Source: an uncultured Pelagibacteraceae bacterium
Lineage (GTDB): Bacteria; Pseudomonadota; Alphaproteobacteria; Pelagibacterales; Pelagibacteraceae
Reading direction: 5' to 3'
DNA: 59,381 bases
Assembly: GCA_902569615.1 (NCBI GenBank)
Contig: CACFUX010000003.1
Location: 1 to 59,381 of the forward strand
The notes beneath the pieces were generated by a model. The model did no database searches and was not told where the DNA came from. It saw nothing but the letters and a program-made list of their open reading frames with translations. This document shows positions 49,439 through 58,314 of this stretch, piece after piece (the first letter of the stretch is position 1; every line of letters begins with the position of its first letter). The position numbers and the translations under genes are program-made.

Positions 49439-49926
49439 GATGTAATTACCATATATAAAACTAAAACTGCTACAACATATAATCCTGCACAAACATCATC
49501 CATAACTACACCAAAGCTATTTTTAAAGTTTTTGTCGTAATAACTAACAGGGTAAGGCTTAGTGATGTCAAAAATTCTAAATAGAATAAACATAATAAAA
49601 TAAAAAGTTAATATTTGATCGGTTTCTTTTACACCATCATGTGCTATTTCATAAAGACAAATAGGAATAGATTGACCGATAAATTCATCAATTACAATCT
49701 CATTTGGATCCTTATTATCCAAATCTTTTATAAATATTTTGACTGAATATAAAGAAATTAGAAATATAATAATAACACCAATCAAAACTAAATTTGGAGA
49801 AAAATTTAAAATATGAAATAAAAAAAACAAAAATATAGTTGTTGCTAAAGAAGCATAACTACCAGGAATTTTTTTTAGCTTACCAATTCCAAATAAAGTG
49901 ACAAATAGAAAATTTATTTTATTCAT
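49435..49926 (-). CDS. pgpA: Phosphatidylglycerophosphatase A
   Basis: PgpA dephosphorylates phosphatidylglycerophosphate to phosphatidylglycerol, downstream of CdsA. The N-terminus has TLFGIGKLKKIPGSYASLA, and the conserved acidic block EIVIDEFIGQSIP with DITKPYPVSYYD and VMDDVCAGLY is present. It has about four hydrophobic helices in 163 residues. It overlaps ispDF by 8 bp and pncC by 4 bp. Confidence 0.93.
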   Translation of the reverse strand: MNKINFLFVTLFGIGKLKKIPGSYASLATTIFLFFLFHILNFSPNLVLIGVIIIFLISLYSVKIFIKDLDNKDPNEIVIDEFIGQSIPICLYEIAHDGVKETDQILTFYFIMFILFRIFDITKPYPVSYYDKNFKNSFGVVMDDVCAGLYVVAVLVLYMVITS

Positions 49927-51025
49927 ATTTATTAATAGATACTATACATTCACAAGCAATAGCATTTTCTTTTCCTATTAGACCTAACTTTTCTACAGTT
50001 TTTCCTTTAAGATTTATAATTTTTTTATTTATATTAATTAATTTAGATAAAGAACTTATTATCTTATTTCTATATAAAGAAACTTTTGGTCTTTCACAAA
50101 TTAAATTAATATCAATATTATTAATAGAACAATTATTTTTTTCTAAATCTAAAATTATAGGTTTTAACATTTTTGCAGATCTAATATTTTTAAATTTATT
50201 TTTATTACTTGGGTATAAAGAACCAATATCTTTTTTACCCAAAGCTCCAAGTAGCGCATCAATAACACAATGAATAATCACATCTCCATCTGAGTGACCT
50301 TTTAAACCAGAGTGAAAAGGTATTTTAACTCCACCCAAATAAAGTTTTTTGTTTTTAATTAATTTATGAATATCGAAACCAATTCCATATAATGTTTTTT
50401 TAGAAAATTTATTTAAATCAGATTTTTTTGTTATTTTTATATTTTTTTCATCACCTTTAATAAATTTTATTTTTTTGTTACTGTTTAAAAATAATGCAGC
50501 ATCATCTGTTACTAGTTTATTATTTTTCTTTGATAAATAAAATAAGGTTTTAAAATCAAAACATTGAGGTGTTTGTGTAAGTAAAATTTTTTCTCTTTTT
50601 AAATTAATGATTTTATTATCATAAGGATACTTGGCAGAATTCTCTGTATTGATATATGGAACAACAGCTTGATTTTTTTTTAATTGTTGATTTAAATTTT
50701 TTAAAAGATTTAGAGAAAAATTAGGTCTAGCAGCATCATGTATAAACACATTATCTACTTTATTATTTTTAATATGGTAGAGAGCTTTTTTAGATGAAAG
50801 GTGCCTTTCATTTCCTCCCTTTATTACATCTACATTTTTATTCTTTTTAAAAGCACTTGTTTTATCTAAAACAAGAATTATTTTTTTGAATAACTTTGAT
50901 TTTATCGCAGTATTAACAGAATGCATAAATAATGGTTTATTTTTATACAATATGTGTTGTTTGGGTATTTTAGAATTAAATCTTTTACCTTTCCCAGCTG
51001 CTAGTATAATAAAGTAATTATTCAT
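49919..51025 (-). CDS. ispDF: Bifunctional IspD/IspF MEP-pathway enzyme
   Basis: The fused enzyme performs two MEP steps: MEP cytidylyltransferase (IspD, about residues 1-210) and 2-C-methylerythritol 2,4-cyclodiphosphate synthase (IspF, about 213-368). IspD shows ILAAGKGKRFNSKIPKQ, HDAARPNFS and LLTQTPQCF. IspF shows metal ligands D218 and H220 in GFDIH and H252 in DVIIHCVIDALLGALG, plus LICERPKVS. This fusion is usual in alphaproteobacteria. It is divergent from ntrY across 37 bp. Confidence 0.96.
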   Translation of the reverse strand: MNNYFIILAAGKGKRFNSKIPKQHILYKNKPLFMHSVNTAIKSKLFKKIILVLDKTSAFKKNKNVDVIKGGNERHLSSKKALYHIKNNKVDNVFIHDAARPNFSLNLLKNLNQQLKKNQAVVPYINTENSAKYPYDNKIINLKREKILLTQTPQCFDFKTLFYLSKKNNKLVTDDAALFLNSNKKIKFIKGDEKNIKITKKSDLNKFSKKTLYGIGFDIHKLIKNKKLYLGGVKIPFHSGLKGHSDGDVIIHCVIDALLGALGKKDIGSLYPSNKNKFKNIRSAKMLKPIILDLEKNNCSINNIDINLICERPKVSLYRNKIISSLSKLININKKIINLKGKTVEKLGLIGKENAIACECIVSINKYE

Positions 51026-51062
51026 GTTTTTATTTTAACTAATATTCATGTATTTTTAAACA

Positions 51063-52847
51063 ATGCTATCTTTCCTAAAGAGAAATATATTTATTACAAT
51101 ACTTTTTTTTTCAACTCTATCATTAGGGTTTTTAACATTTCTTACCTTTATAGATAAAAGTTTCATCGTACTAAATGAAAAAAATCTTCAAACATTATTA
51201 ATATTAAATATCGTATTTATTATTTTATTTTTTATTATAATTTTTATTGAAATTAAAAATTCACTAAAAGAAAATTTAAACGTAAGAGGATCCATAGCAA
51301 ATAAAAAATATGTTATATTCTTTGCCTTATTCACTTTAATACCTTCTTTATTGATATCAGTGTTTTCTTTATTTATCTTTTCATTCGCACTAAATAAATA
51401 TTTTGATAAAAAAATTACTACAGCTGTAAATAATTCTTATGAAATAGTTGATAAATATGTTGAGGAAAAAAGAAATAAAATCGAATCGGATGTAGTTTTA
51501 ATTGCTTATGATCTAAATAGACTAAAGGATCTTTTTATTAAAAATCCATCTCAATTTAAAAAATATTTAAATGCACAAAGATTAATTAGAAATATTGATA
51601 ATTTATATTTAATAGATGGATCAGGCAAACTTCTACTTTCTGCAAATGAGAAGGAATTTATTCAAATTGATAAAAGTGCCTTATCTATGGTCTCAAATGA
51701 TAGTCGACCACTAAAAATGATAAATCCAATTAAAAATAGATCAGCCGCCATTATTAAATTAGAAAACTTTGAAAATACCTTTTTATATATTATTAAAAAT
51801 TTAGAAAAGGATATATCTAAGTTTTTATCTGAATCAAAAGAGGCTATAGATTTTTATTATACAGTGGAAAATCAAAATTTAGGAATAAAAGTTTCTTTTA
51901 TAATAATATATCTTATAATCGTAAGTTTATTATTATTTTTATCTATATCAATAGCAATTAGATTTTCTTCTCGGTTTTTTATTTCTATTAACAATTTAAT
52001 TATAGCTTCAGAAAAAATAGGAAAAGGAAATTTAGATACAAAAGTCCCTGAAATGAAAACTGATAAAGAAATGGAAATTTTAAATAAAAATTTCAACTTG
52101 ATGATAGATCAGTTAAAATCCCAACAAAAAAAACTTATATTATCCGAAAGGCATTCTGCTTGGGAACATGTTGCAAGAAAGCTTGCACATGAAATAAAAA
52201 ATCCATTAACACCAATTCAGCTAGTTGTAGATAATTTAAAATCTAAATATGAAAGACTTTTAAATGATGATGTTAAATCTAAATATCAAGAAAATTTACA
52301 AACTATAAATAAGCAAATAAAGCAAATTGAAAATTTAGTTAATGAATTTTCTGATTTTGCTAGAATGCCTAAACCTACTGTTAGAAAAAATAACTTGGTT
52401 GAAATTATAAACAATAATTTAATATTACTTAAAAAAATCGACGAAAAAATTTTAATTAAATCGCAATTTTTCAATTCTAAAGAAATATTTTTATTTTGTG
52501 ATTATGAGCAAATTAGTAGATGTATATTTAATTTGGTTAAAAATTCTATAGAAAGTATTCAAGAAAAAGCATTAAATACTAGTAAAATTAGTAAAAAAAT
52601 TAGTATAGAAATAGAGCAAATTAAAGACTATATAAAGCTAATTATTACTGATGATGGAACAGGTTTTCCAGAGGATAAAAAAGAAGAAATTATTAAACCA
52701 TATTATACTACAAAGGAAAAAGGGTCTGGCTTAGGGCTTTCGATAGTAAGTAAAATTATAAATGACCATAATGGATCTATTATATTTAAAAATATTAATG
52801 ACGGTGCTCAAATAGAAATTTTATTACCTAATAATAATGTCAACTGA
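51063..52847 (+). CDS. ntrY: Sensor histidine kinase NtrY, PAS-less form
   Basis: Membrane kinase partner of NtrX. Helices at about 9-29, 43-63, 83-108 and 277-298 surround a periplasmic region (about 110-275). A HAMP segment (about 300-352) leads straight into HisKA with the phospho-acceptor H376 in LAHEIKNPLTP. The ATPase has NLVKNSIESI (N494), DDGTGF (530-535) and GSGLGL (554-559). At 594 residues it is shorter than typical NtrY because the PAS domain between HAMP and HisKA is absent. Its 3' end overlaps ntrX by 11 bp. Confidence 0.93.
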   Translation: MLSFLKRNIFITILFFSTLSLGFLTFLTFIDKSFIVLNEKNLQTLLILNIVFIILFFIIIFIEIKNSLKENLNVRGSIANKKYVIFFALFTLIPSLLISVFSLFIFSFALNKYFDKKITTAVNNSYEIVDKYVEEKRNKIESDVVLIAYDLNRLKDLFIKNPSQFKKYLNAQRLIRNIDNLYLIDGSGKLLLSANEKEFIQIDKSALSMVSNDSRPLKMINPIKNRSAAIIKLENFENTFLYIIKNLEKDISKFLSESKEAIDFYYTVENQNLGIKVSFIIIYLIIVSLLLFLSISIAIRFSSRFFISINNLIIASEKIGKGNLDTKVPEMKTDKEMEILNKNFNLMIDQLKSQQKKLILSERHSAWEHVARKLAHEIKNPLTPIQLVVDNLKSKYERLLNDDVKSKYQENLQTINKQIKQIENLVNEFSDFARMPKPTVRKNNLVEIINNNLILLKKIDEKILIKSQFFNSKEIFLFCDYEQISRCIFNLVKNSIESIQEKALNTSKISKKISIEIEQIKDYIKLIITDDGTGFPEDKKEEIIKPYYTTKEKGSGLGLSIVSKIINDHNGSIIFKNINDGAQIEILLPNNNVN

Positions 52848-54192
52848 AATATTAATTATTGATGATAACTCAGATATAAGATTAATTTTAAACGAATTAA
52901 TTTTAGATGCAGGTTACAAAACAAGATTAGCCGCTAATTACAATCAAGCACTTTTAGAAATAGATAAGAAAATTCCAGATGTAGCAATTATAGACGTAAA
53001 ATTAGACAAAGGTGATACCGATGGAATTGAACTTTTAAATCATATTAAAAAAAAAAATAAAAATGTTCCTGTTATAATTATTTCTGGACATGCAAATATA
53101 GATATGGCAATTAATTCGTTAAAATCTGGTGCATTCGAATTTATTCAAAAACCTTTTGATAAAGAAAGATTATTAAATTTTGTTAAAAGGGCTGTCGAAA
53201 ATTTCAATTTAAAAAATGAAAATAGCAATCTTCAAACTAGACTATTCCATACTTTTGAACTCATTGGTAATAGTAATAATATAAGTTCTGTGAGAGATCA
53301 GATAAATAAGTTAGCAGAATCTGAAAGTAGAGTTTTTATTTCTGGTCCTACAGGAACAGGCAAAGAACTTGTAGCAAGAAAAATATACAAAAGTTCAAAA
53401 AGATCTAAGGGCCCATTTATAATTTTAAATGGTGCATTGCTGGATGTAAAATCATATGAAAAAGAATTACTGGGTGAGGAAAAAAAAGATGGGTCTATTT
53501 CTTATGGTGCTCTAGAAAAGGCTTCTGGAGGAATTTTATTAATTGATGAAATAACCGAAATACCTTTAGAAACGCAATCTAAAATTTTAAGAATTTTAAT
53601 AGATCAAAAGTTTAAAAGAATTAATGGGAATCATGATATAAATGTTGATGTAAGAATATTTTCATCAACAAGCAAAGATATTAGTCAAGAAATAAACAAC
53701 GGAAACTTCAGAGAAGACTTGTTTCATAGGTTGAACGTATTCAATATTAATTTATTGCCATTAAAAAAGAGAATTGAAGATATACCAGTACTTGTAGAAT
53801 ATTTTATTAAAAATATATGCTTTAGTTACAATATTAAAACTTTTGAGATAAAAAATAGCAATTATCTTATTAACTATAATTGGCCCGGTAATGTTAGAGA
53901 ACTTAGAAACTTAATTGAAAGAATAACTATTTTAACTCAAGGTACTGATGAAGAAAAAATATTAAATATTATTAAAGAATCCTTAACGCAATATAATGAA
54001 AAACAATTTAGTCTAAATGAAACTTTATCTGTACCTTTAAGAGAAGCTAGAGAAAATTTTGAAAAAGAATATTTAATTACTCAACTAAAAAAAAATGGTG
54101 GGAATATTTCAAAAACTGCAAAATTTGTAGGCATGGAAAGATCAGCCCTACACAGAAAACTTAAATTATTAGGCGTAAAAGACTTAAATTAA
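52837..54192 (+). CDS. ntrX: Response regulator NtrX, AAA+ domain without GAFTGA
   Basis: A receiver domain (phospho-acceptor D53, conserved K105), an AAA+ domain with Walker A GPTGTGKE (170-177) and Walker B ILLIDE (233-238), and a Fis-type helix-turn-helix (about 420-448, NISKTAKFVGMERSALHRKLK). The sigma-54-contacting GAFTGA loop is missing: LLGEEKKDGSISYGALEKA stands there (211-229). It probably regulates with the ordinary sigma factor. NtrX proteins control nitrogen or redox responses; the target here is unknown. It is coupled to trkA by a TAATG-type overlap. Confidence 0.93.
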   Translation: MSTEILIIDDNSDIRLILNELILDAGYKTRLAANYNQALLEIDKKIPDVAIIDVKLDKGDTDGIELLNHIKKKNKNVPVIIISGHANIDMAINSLKSGAFEFIQKPFDKERLLNFVKRAVENFNLKNENSNLQTRLFHTFELIGNSNNISSVRDQINKLAESESRVFISGPTGTGKELVARKIYKSSKRSKGPFIILNGALLDVKSYEKELLGEEKKDGSISYGALEKASGGILLIDEITEIPLETQSKILRILIDQKFKRINGNHDINVDVRIFSSTSKDISQEINNGNFREDLFHRLNVFNINLLPLKKRIEDIPVLVEYFIKNICFSYNIKTFEIKNSNYLINYNWPGNVRELRNLIERITILTQGTDEEKILNIIKESLTQYNEKQFSLNETLSVPLREARENFEKEYLITQLKKNGGNISKTAKFVGMERSALHRKLKLLGVKDLN

Positions 54193-55565
54193 TGAATATA
54201 ATCATATGTGGTGCTGGTAGAGTTGGTTTTACAATTGCTAAATTGTTAACTGAACAAAATCATTCTATTACAGTAATTGACCAATCAAGTGAAGATATAC
54301 AAAAAATTAATGACTCCTTGGATGTTAAGGCAATAGTTGGAAAGGCAACTTCACCACTTATACTTGAAAATGCAAACTCTAAAGAAGCCGATATGATAAT
54401 TGCAGTTACGAGAAATGACGAAATAAATATGATGATTTGTCAAATTGCACATTCATTATTTAAAATTCCAAAAAAAATTGCACGTATTAGAGCGCAGGAT
54501 TACTTAAACCCAAAATTTTCTAAATTATATAATAAGGAAAATTTACCAATAGATGTTATAATTTCACCAGAATTAGAAATCGCCAAGTCTATACAAAGAA
54601 AATTAGAATCTCCAGGTGCATTAGACAATGTACCTTTTGCTGATAATAAAATTAAACTTTTGGAAATATTTATTCAAGAATCTTGTCCTATAGTTAATAT
54701 TAAGCTAAATGAATTAACAAAAAAATTCCCAAAACTTAATGCAAATATACTTGGTGTAATAAGAGATGAAAAATTTATTTTTTTAAAAAAAAATGATGTT
54801 ATGAAAACAAATGATAAGGCTTATGTAGTAATAAATTCATCTCAAACCAAAGAAACACTCTCTGCATTTGGTCATAATGAAAAAATATCAAATAAAATTT
54901 TAATAATTGGTGGTGGAAATATTGGCCTTAATCTCGCTAAAAATGTTGAACAAAGTTTTGAAGATGCAAGACTAAAAATTATTGAAAAAGATAAGGATAG
55001 AGCTGAGCAAATAGCAAGTGAATTGAATAACACCATTGTAATTAATGGAAATGGATTAGATGAAGATATTTTAGGTGAAATAAATTTAGAAGATGTTGAA
55101 ACAGTAATAGCTTTAACTAATGATGATGAAGATAATTTAATGATAAGTGTTCTTATAGAAAAATTTTCAAAAGATAAAAGAACTATGGCCTTAATTAACA
55201 AACCTAATTATTCACTATTACAATCTTCATTAAAAATTGATGATCTAATTGATCCACGTATGACAACTGTATCTAGCATATTAAAACATGTACATAAAGG
55301 TACTATAGAAACTGCTTACTCAATTTTAAATGGTGAATATGAAGTTATTGAAGCTGAAATTATAGAAACTTCTGAATTAATAAATAAAGAATTAAAAAAT
55401 TCTAACTTACCTGATGAAATACGTATAGGTGCAGTTTTAAGAGATAATGAAATTATTATACCAAGATCAAGTTTTGTATTTAAAAAAAAAGACACCGTAG
55501 TGTTTTTAACCAAAAGAGATCAGCTTACGCTAGTTGAAAACATGTTTAGATTAAGTTCTGTATAA
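54192..55565 (+). CDS. trkA: Trk potassium uptake protein TrkA
   Basis: TrkA is the cytoplasmic NAD(H)/nucleotide-gating subunit of the Trk potassium channel. It has two RCK units, each with a Rossmann core and a C-terminal lobe: IICGAGRVGFTIAKLL at the start and ILIIGGGNIGLNLAKNV near residue 236. The 457 residues are normal. It overlaps ntrX by 1 bp, an arrangement frequent in alphaproteobacteria, and is followed 4 bp later by trkH. Confidence 0.96.
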   Translation: MNIIICGAGRVGFTIAKLLTEQNHSITVIDQSSEDIQKINDSLDVKAIVGKATSPLILENANSKEADMIIAVTRNDEINMMICQIAHSLFKIPKKIARIRAQDYLNPKFSKLYNKENLPIDVIISPELEIAKSIQRKLESPGALDNVPFADNKIKLLEIFIQESCPIVNIKLNELTKKFPKLNANILGVIRDEKFIFLKKNDVMKTNDKAYVVINSSQTKETLSAFGHNEKISNKILIIGGGNIGLNLAKNVEQSFEDARLKIIEKDKDRAEQIASELNNTIVINGNGLDEDILGEINLEDVETVIALTNDDEDNLMISVLIEKFSKDKRTMALINKPNYSLLQSSLKIDDLIDPRMTTVSSILKHVHKGTIETAYSILNGEYEVIEAEIIETSELINKELKNSNLPDEIRIGAVLRDNEIIIPRSSFVFKKKDTVVFLTKRDQLTLVENMFRLSSV

Positions 55566-55569
55566 TTAT

Positions 55570-56976
55570 ATGAATAGATTTATCCTAAATTATTTAGGAG
55601 TTTTTTTTCTTTTACTTTCAATATTATCTTTTTTTAATATTATTTATTCTTATTATTTCAATTTATACTTAAATGTTAATACTTATTTTTACACATTATT
55701 GATTTCATTAATTGTGGGAATAGTTTCATTAATAAAAAAAAAAGATGACTTAAAGGTTACAATTTATACCAAAATTATCTCCGTAATAATTGGTTATCTT
55801 ATACTACCACTTGTAATTTCTATTCCATATTATTTTAGTATTTATAATATTTCATTTATAAACTGTTATTTTGAATCTATTTCAGGCTTTACATCAACCG
55901 GTTTTACAATTTTTGAAAATATTAAACATTTAGATGAAAGCTTAATTTTATGGAGATCTACATCTCAATGGTTTGGCGGTATTTATTTCTTATTTTCAAT
56001 TTTGTTACTCATAGATATATTTGATGATAGTTTAAAGAAATCCTTAACAAATTTTATTTCTTTCAGTTATTCTGAAACATTTAAGCAATCATTAAAAATT
56101 TTTGTTTTATATTCATTACTTACATTATTTTTATTTTTATGTCTTAAGCTTATAAATTTAAGAACATTTGACTCATTTAATTTATCAATGACAATCATTT
56201 CATCAGGTGGATTTTTGCCTTTTAACGATATCAGTAGTGTTATTAATTCTAATACAAAAGAAGTAGTATTTTCTATTTTGATGCTATTTTCTTATTTTAG
56301 TTTATTTTTAATATTTAATATTATTTTTTTAAAAAATAGAACTTTAAATTTTTTTGCTGAAGATATTTATCTTTTATTATATTTAGTTTTCTTAATAATA
56401 GTTTTCTTTGTTTTTTTTAATTTTAATTACGATTTTTCTAAAATTCTATTTTCTTTAACAAGTAGTGTTTCTAATATAGGATTTTCTTTAAAAAATTCTC
56501 CTACAAATTTGTGGTTTATTTTTTTAATTCTAGTTGTAATTGGAGGATCTTTTTTTTCTACAAGTTCAGGCCTAAGATTTTTAAAGATATTTTTTTTATT
56601 TAAATATTCTATAAATGAAATTCTCTCTAACTCCAAACCTAATAATATATTTAATAAAAAGTTTCAGTTAATTGACTCTAATATTGAACAGAAAGATATA
56701 AATAAATATTTTTTATCAGTTCTTATATTTGTTATTTCATTATTTGTAATAACTTCATTGCTTTCTATATTTAGTATTAATTTTGAAGATTCATTTAAAA
56801 TAGGTATTTAAACTTTAATGAATACAGTTAATTCTAATATGTTTGGATTGAGCAATTTCAACTTTGGTGATTTAAACTTGTATACAAAAATTACCTTAAT
56901 GTTATTTATGATTATAGGCAGGGTTGAGCTGTTAACTATTCTAATTATTGTTAAAAAATTTCTTTTTAAAAATTAA
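55570..56976 (+). pseudogene. trkH: Trk potassium uptake protein TrkH, split by an in-frame TAA
   Basis: TrkH forms the membrane pore for potassium. The first part (55570-56811, 413 residues) contains pore repeats 1-3: FTSTGFTIF near residue 116, ISSGGFLPF and SNIGFS. A TAA at 56809-56811 stops the frame, but the same frame continues to a TAA at 56974-56976, encoding the fourth pore loop and last helix (LMLFMIIGRVELLTIL, a clear TrkH end). Total length of 468 codons equals a normal TrkH. TAA differs from the Leu codon TTA by one base. An ATG at 56818 could allow re-initiation, giving a 52-residue second piece. It may be a recent nonsense mutation, a sequencing error, or a split protein. Confidence 0.88.
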
Positions 56977-57002
56977 ATATATATTATATAACATCCTAAT
57001 AT

Positions 57003-57079
57003 GCGCCCTTAGCTCAGCTGGATAGAGCAACGGTTTTCTAAACCGTGGGTCGGAGGTTCGAATCCTTCAGGGCGCGCCA
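57003..57079 (+). tRNA. tRNA-Arg (TCT)
   Basis: A complete cloverleaf: acceptor GCGCCCT/AGGGCGC, D-arm GCTC/GAGC, anticodon stem ACGGT/ACCGT with loop TTTCTAA (anticodon TCT at 57037-57039), T-stem GGAGG/CCTTC around TTCGAAT, discriminator G and an encoded CCA (57077-57079). It reads AGA/AGG, the main Arg codons in this AT-rich genome. It stands alone between trkH and aapJ. Confidence 0.96.
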
Positions 57080-57143
57080 ATATTCTATATCTTTTGACCT
57101 TTTTTTATTATTGATGACAGCTCATGTTTCTGCTTTACTTATG

Positions 57144-57170
57144 ATAATTCAAAATGTTTTTTTGAATTAT
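57144..57170 (+). promoter_or_regulatory. Stem-loop in the aapJ leader
   Basis: ATAATTCAAAA (57144-57154) and TTTTGAATTAT (57160-57170) form a perfect 11-bp stem with a 5-nt loop, ending 34 nt before the aapJ ATG. No T run follows, so it is not a simple terminator. It may protect the messenger's 5' end or serve regulation. The promoter upstream (57080-57143) is not clear to me. Confidence 0.5.
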
Positions 57171-57204
57171 TTGTTAACAAATAAATAAACAAGAGGAATA
57201 AATA

Positions 57205-58242
57205 ATGTTTAAATTAATAAAACAATTGACTTCTTTTGTAGCAATGGTTGCAGTGCTTTTTGCATTTTCAACAGAAGCTATGGCAAAGAAATCAAAAACA
57301 CTTAAAAACACTCAGAAAAAAGGTTTTGTAAGATGTGGTGTTTCTCAAGGTCTACCAGGATTTTCTAACGCTGATGCTGCAGGAAATTGGACTGGTGTTG
57401 ACGTTGATGTATGTAGAGCAGTAGCTGCTGCAGTACTAGGTGATGCGAATAAAGTAAAATTCACACCATTAAGTGCTAAAGAAAGATTTACAGCTCTTAC
57501 ATCTGGTGAGATTGATATCTTATCAAGAAATACAACATGGACACTTTCTAGAGATGCTGACATAGGTCTTACTTTCGTTGGAGTAAACTTCTACGACGGT
57601 CAAGGTTTCATGGTTAGAAAAAATTCAGGATACTCATCTGTGAATGATTTCAAAAACGGTATTTCTGCATGTACAAACCTAGGAACAACAACTGAACTTA
57701 ACATGAGAGACTTCTTTAACTCTAAAGGAATTTCTTATGAGCCAGTAACTTTTGAAAAAGCTGACGAAGTTGTTGCTGCTTATGATGCTGGAAGATGTGA
57801 TACTTACACTACTGATAAATCTGGTTTAGCTGCTCAAAGAATTAAATTGAGCGCTCCAGATGACCACATAGTTTTACCTGAAACTATTTCAAAAGAGCCT
57901 TTAGGCCCAGTTGTTAGACAAGGTGATTCTGTATGGGAAGATATCGTAAGATGGTCTTTGAACGTAATGATCGAAGCTGAAGAATACGGTGTTAATTCTG
58001 CAAATGCAGATTCTATGAAAACTTCTGACAATCCAGCAGTAAAAAGACTAGTTGGAGCAGAAGGTGAATTAGGTGCTGCTTTTGGTTTAGATAACGAGTG
58101 GAGTTTAAGAATTATCAAACAAGTTGGTAACTATGGTGAAAGTTATAAGAGAAATATAGCTGACACTGGTATTTTGCCTGATAGAGGTCCAAACGAATTA
58201 TGGACAAAAGGTGGAATTCTTTACGTACCACCTGCAAGATAA
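57205..58242 (+). CDS. aapJ: General L-amino-acid ABC transporter substrate-binding protein
   Basis: A periplasmic binding protein (family 3, AapJ/BztA type) that delivers amino acids to the AapQMP importer. A signal peptide ending near STEAMA (residue 27) is followed by RCGVSQGLPGFSNADAAGNWTGVDVDVCRA split over about residues 43-70, and SRNTTWTLSRDADIGLTF, GQGFMVRKN and CTNLGTTTELN. The length is 345 residues. An unusually good Shine-Dalgarno (AGAGGA, 57192-57197) precedes the ATG by 7 bp. Codon use looks different from the neighbours, with more AAC, TTC and GAC, as expected of a very abundant protein. A strong terminator follows. Confidence 0.95.
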   Translation: MFKLIKQLTSFVAMVAVLFAFSTEAMAKKSKTLKNTQKKGFVRCGVSQGLPGFSNADAAGNWTGVDVDVCRAVAAAVLGDANKVKFTPLSAKERFTALTSGEIDILSRNTTWTLSRDADIGLTFVGVNFYDGQGFMVRKNSGYSSVNDFKNGISACTNLGTTTELNMRDFFNSKGISYEPVTFEKADEVVAAYDAGRCDTYTTDKSGLAAQRIKLSAPDDHIVLPETISKEPLGPVVRQGDSVWEDIVRWSLNVMIEAEEYGVNSANADSMKTSDNPAVKRLVGAEGELGAAFGLDNEWSLRIIKQVGNYGESYKRNIADTGILPDRGPNELWTKGGILYVPPAR

Positions 58243-58261
58243 TTTTTATCTAATAATCTTT

Positions 58262-58293
58262 AAAAAGGGCTAGATTTTTCTAGCCCTTTTTTT
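58262..58293 (+). terminator. Rho-independent terminator after aapJ
   Basis: GGGCTAGA (58267-58274) pairs with TCTAGCCC (58279-58286) around TTTT; a run of A before the stem and seven T after it complete an intrinsic terminator. It lies between aapJ and aapQ, so it likely lets most transcripts end after the abundant binding protein while a fraction reads through to the permease genes. Confidence 0.9.
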
Positions 58294-58314
58294 ATAGTAC
58301 CTCATATTTGATTT

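Noticed and set aside
49439..49492. Longer N-terminus for pncC
   Set aside because: The added residues (MCRIICCSSF...) are an out-of-frame reading of pgpA; the ATG at 49438 overlaps the pgpA stop as ATGA and starts the family sequence.
51026..51062. Direct repeat ATTCATGT-TTTTT in the ispDF-ntrY gap as an operator
   Set aside because: One copy is the ispDF start codon region itself and the repeat is short; a divergent promoter must exist, but I cannot place it.
57345..57563. Open frames antisense to aapJ (also 57834-58118)
   Set aside because: They mirror a strongly biased coding strand; the proteins show no family features and have no ribosome site or promoter.
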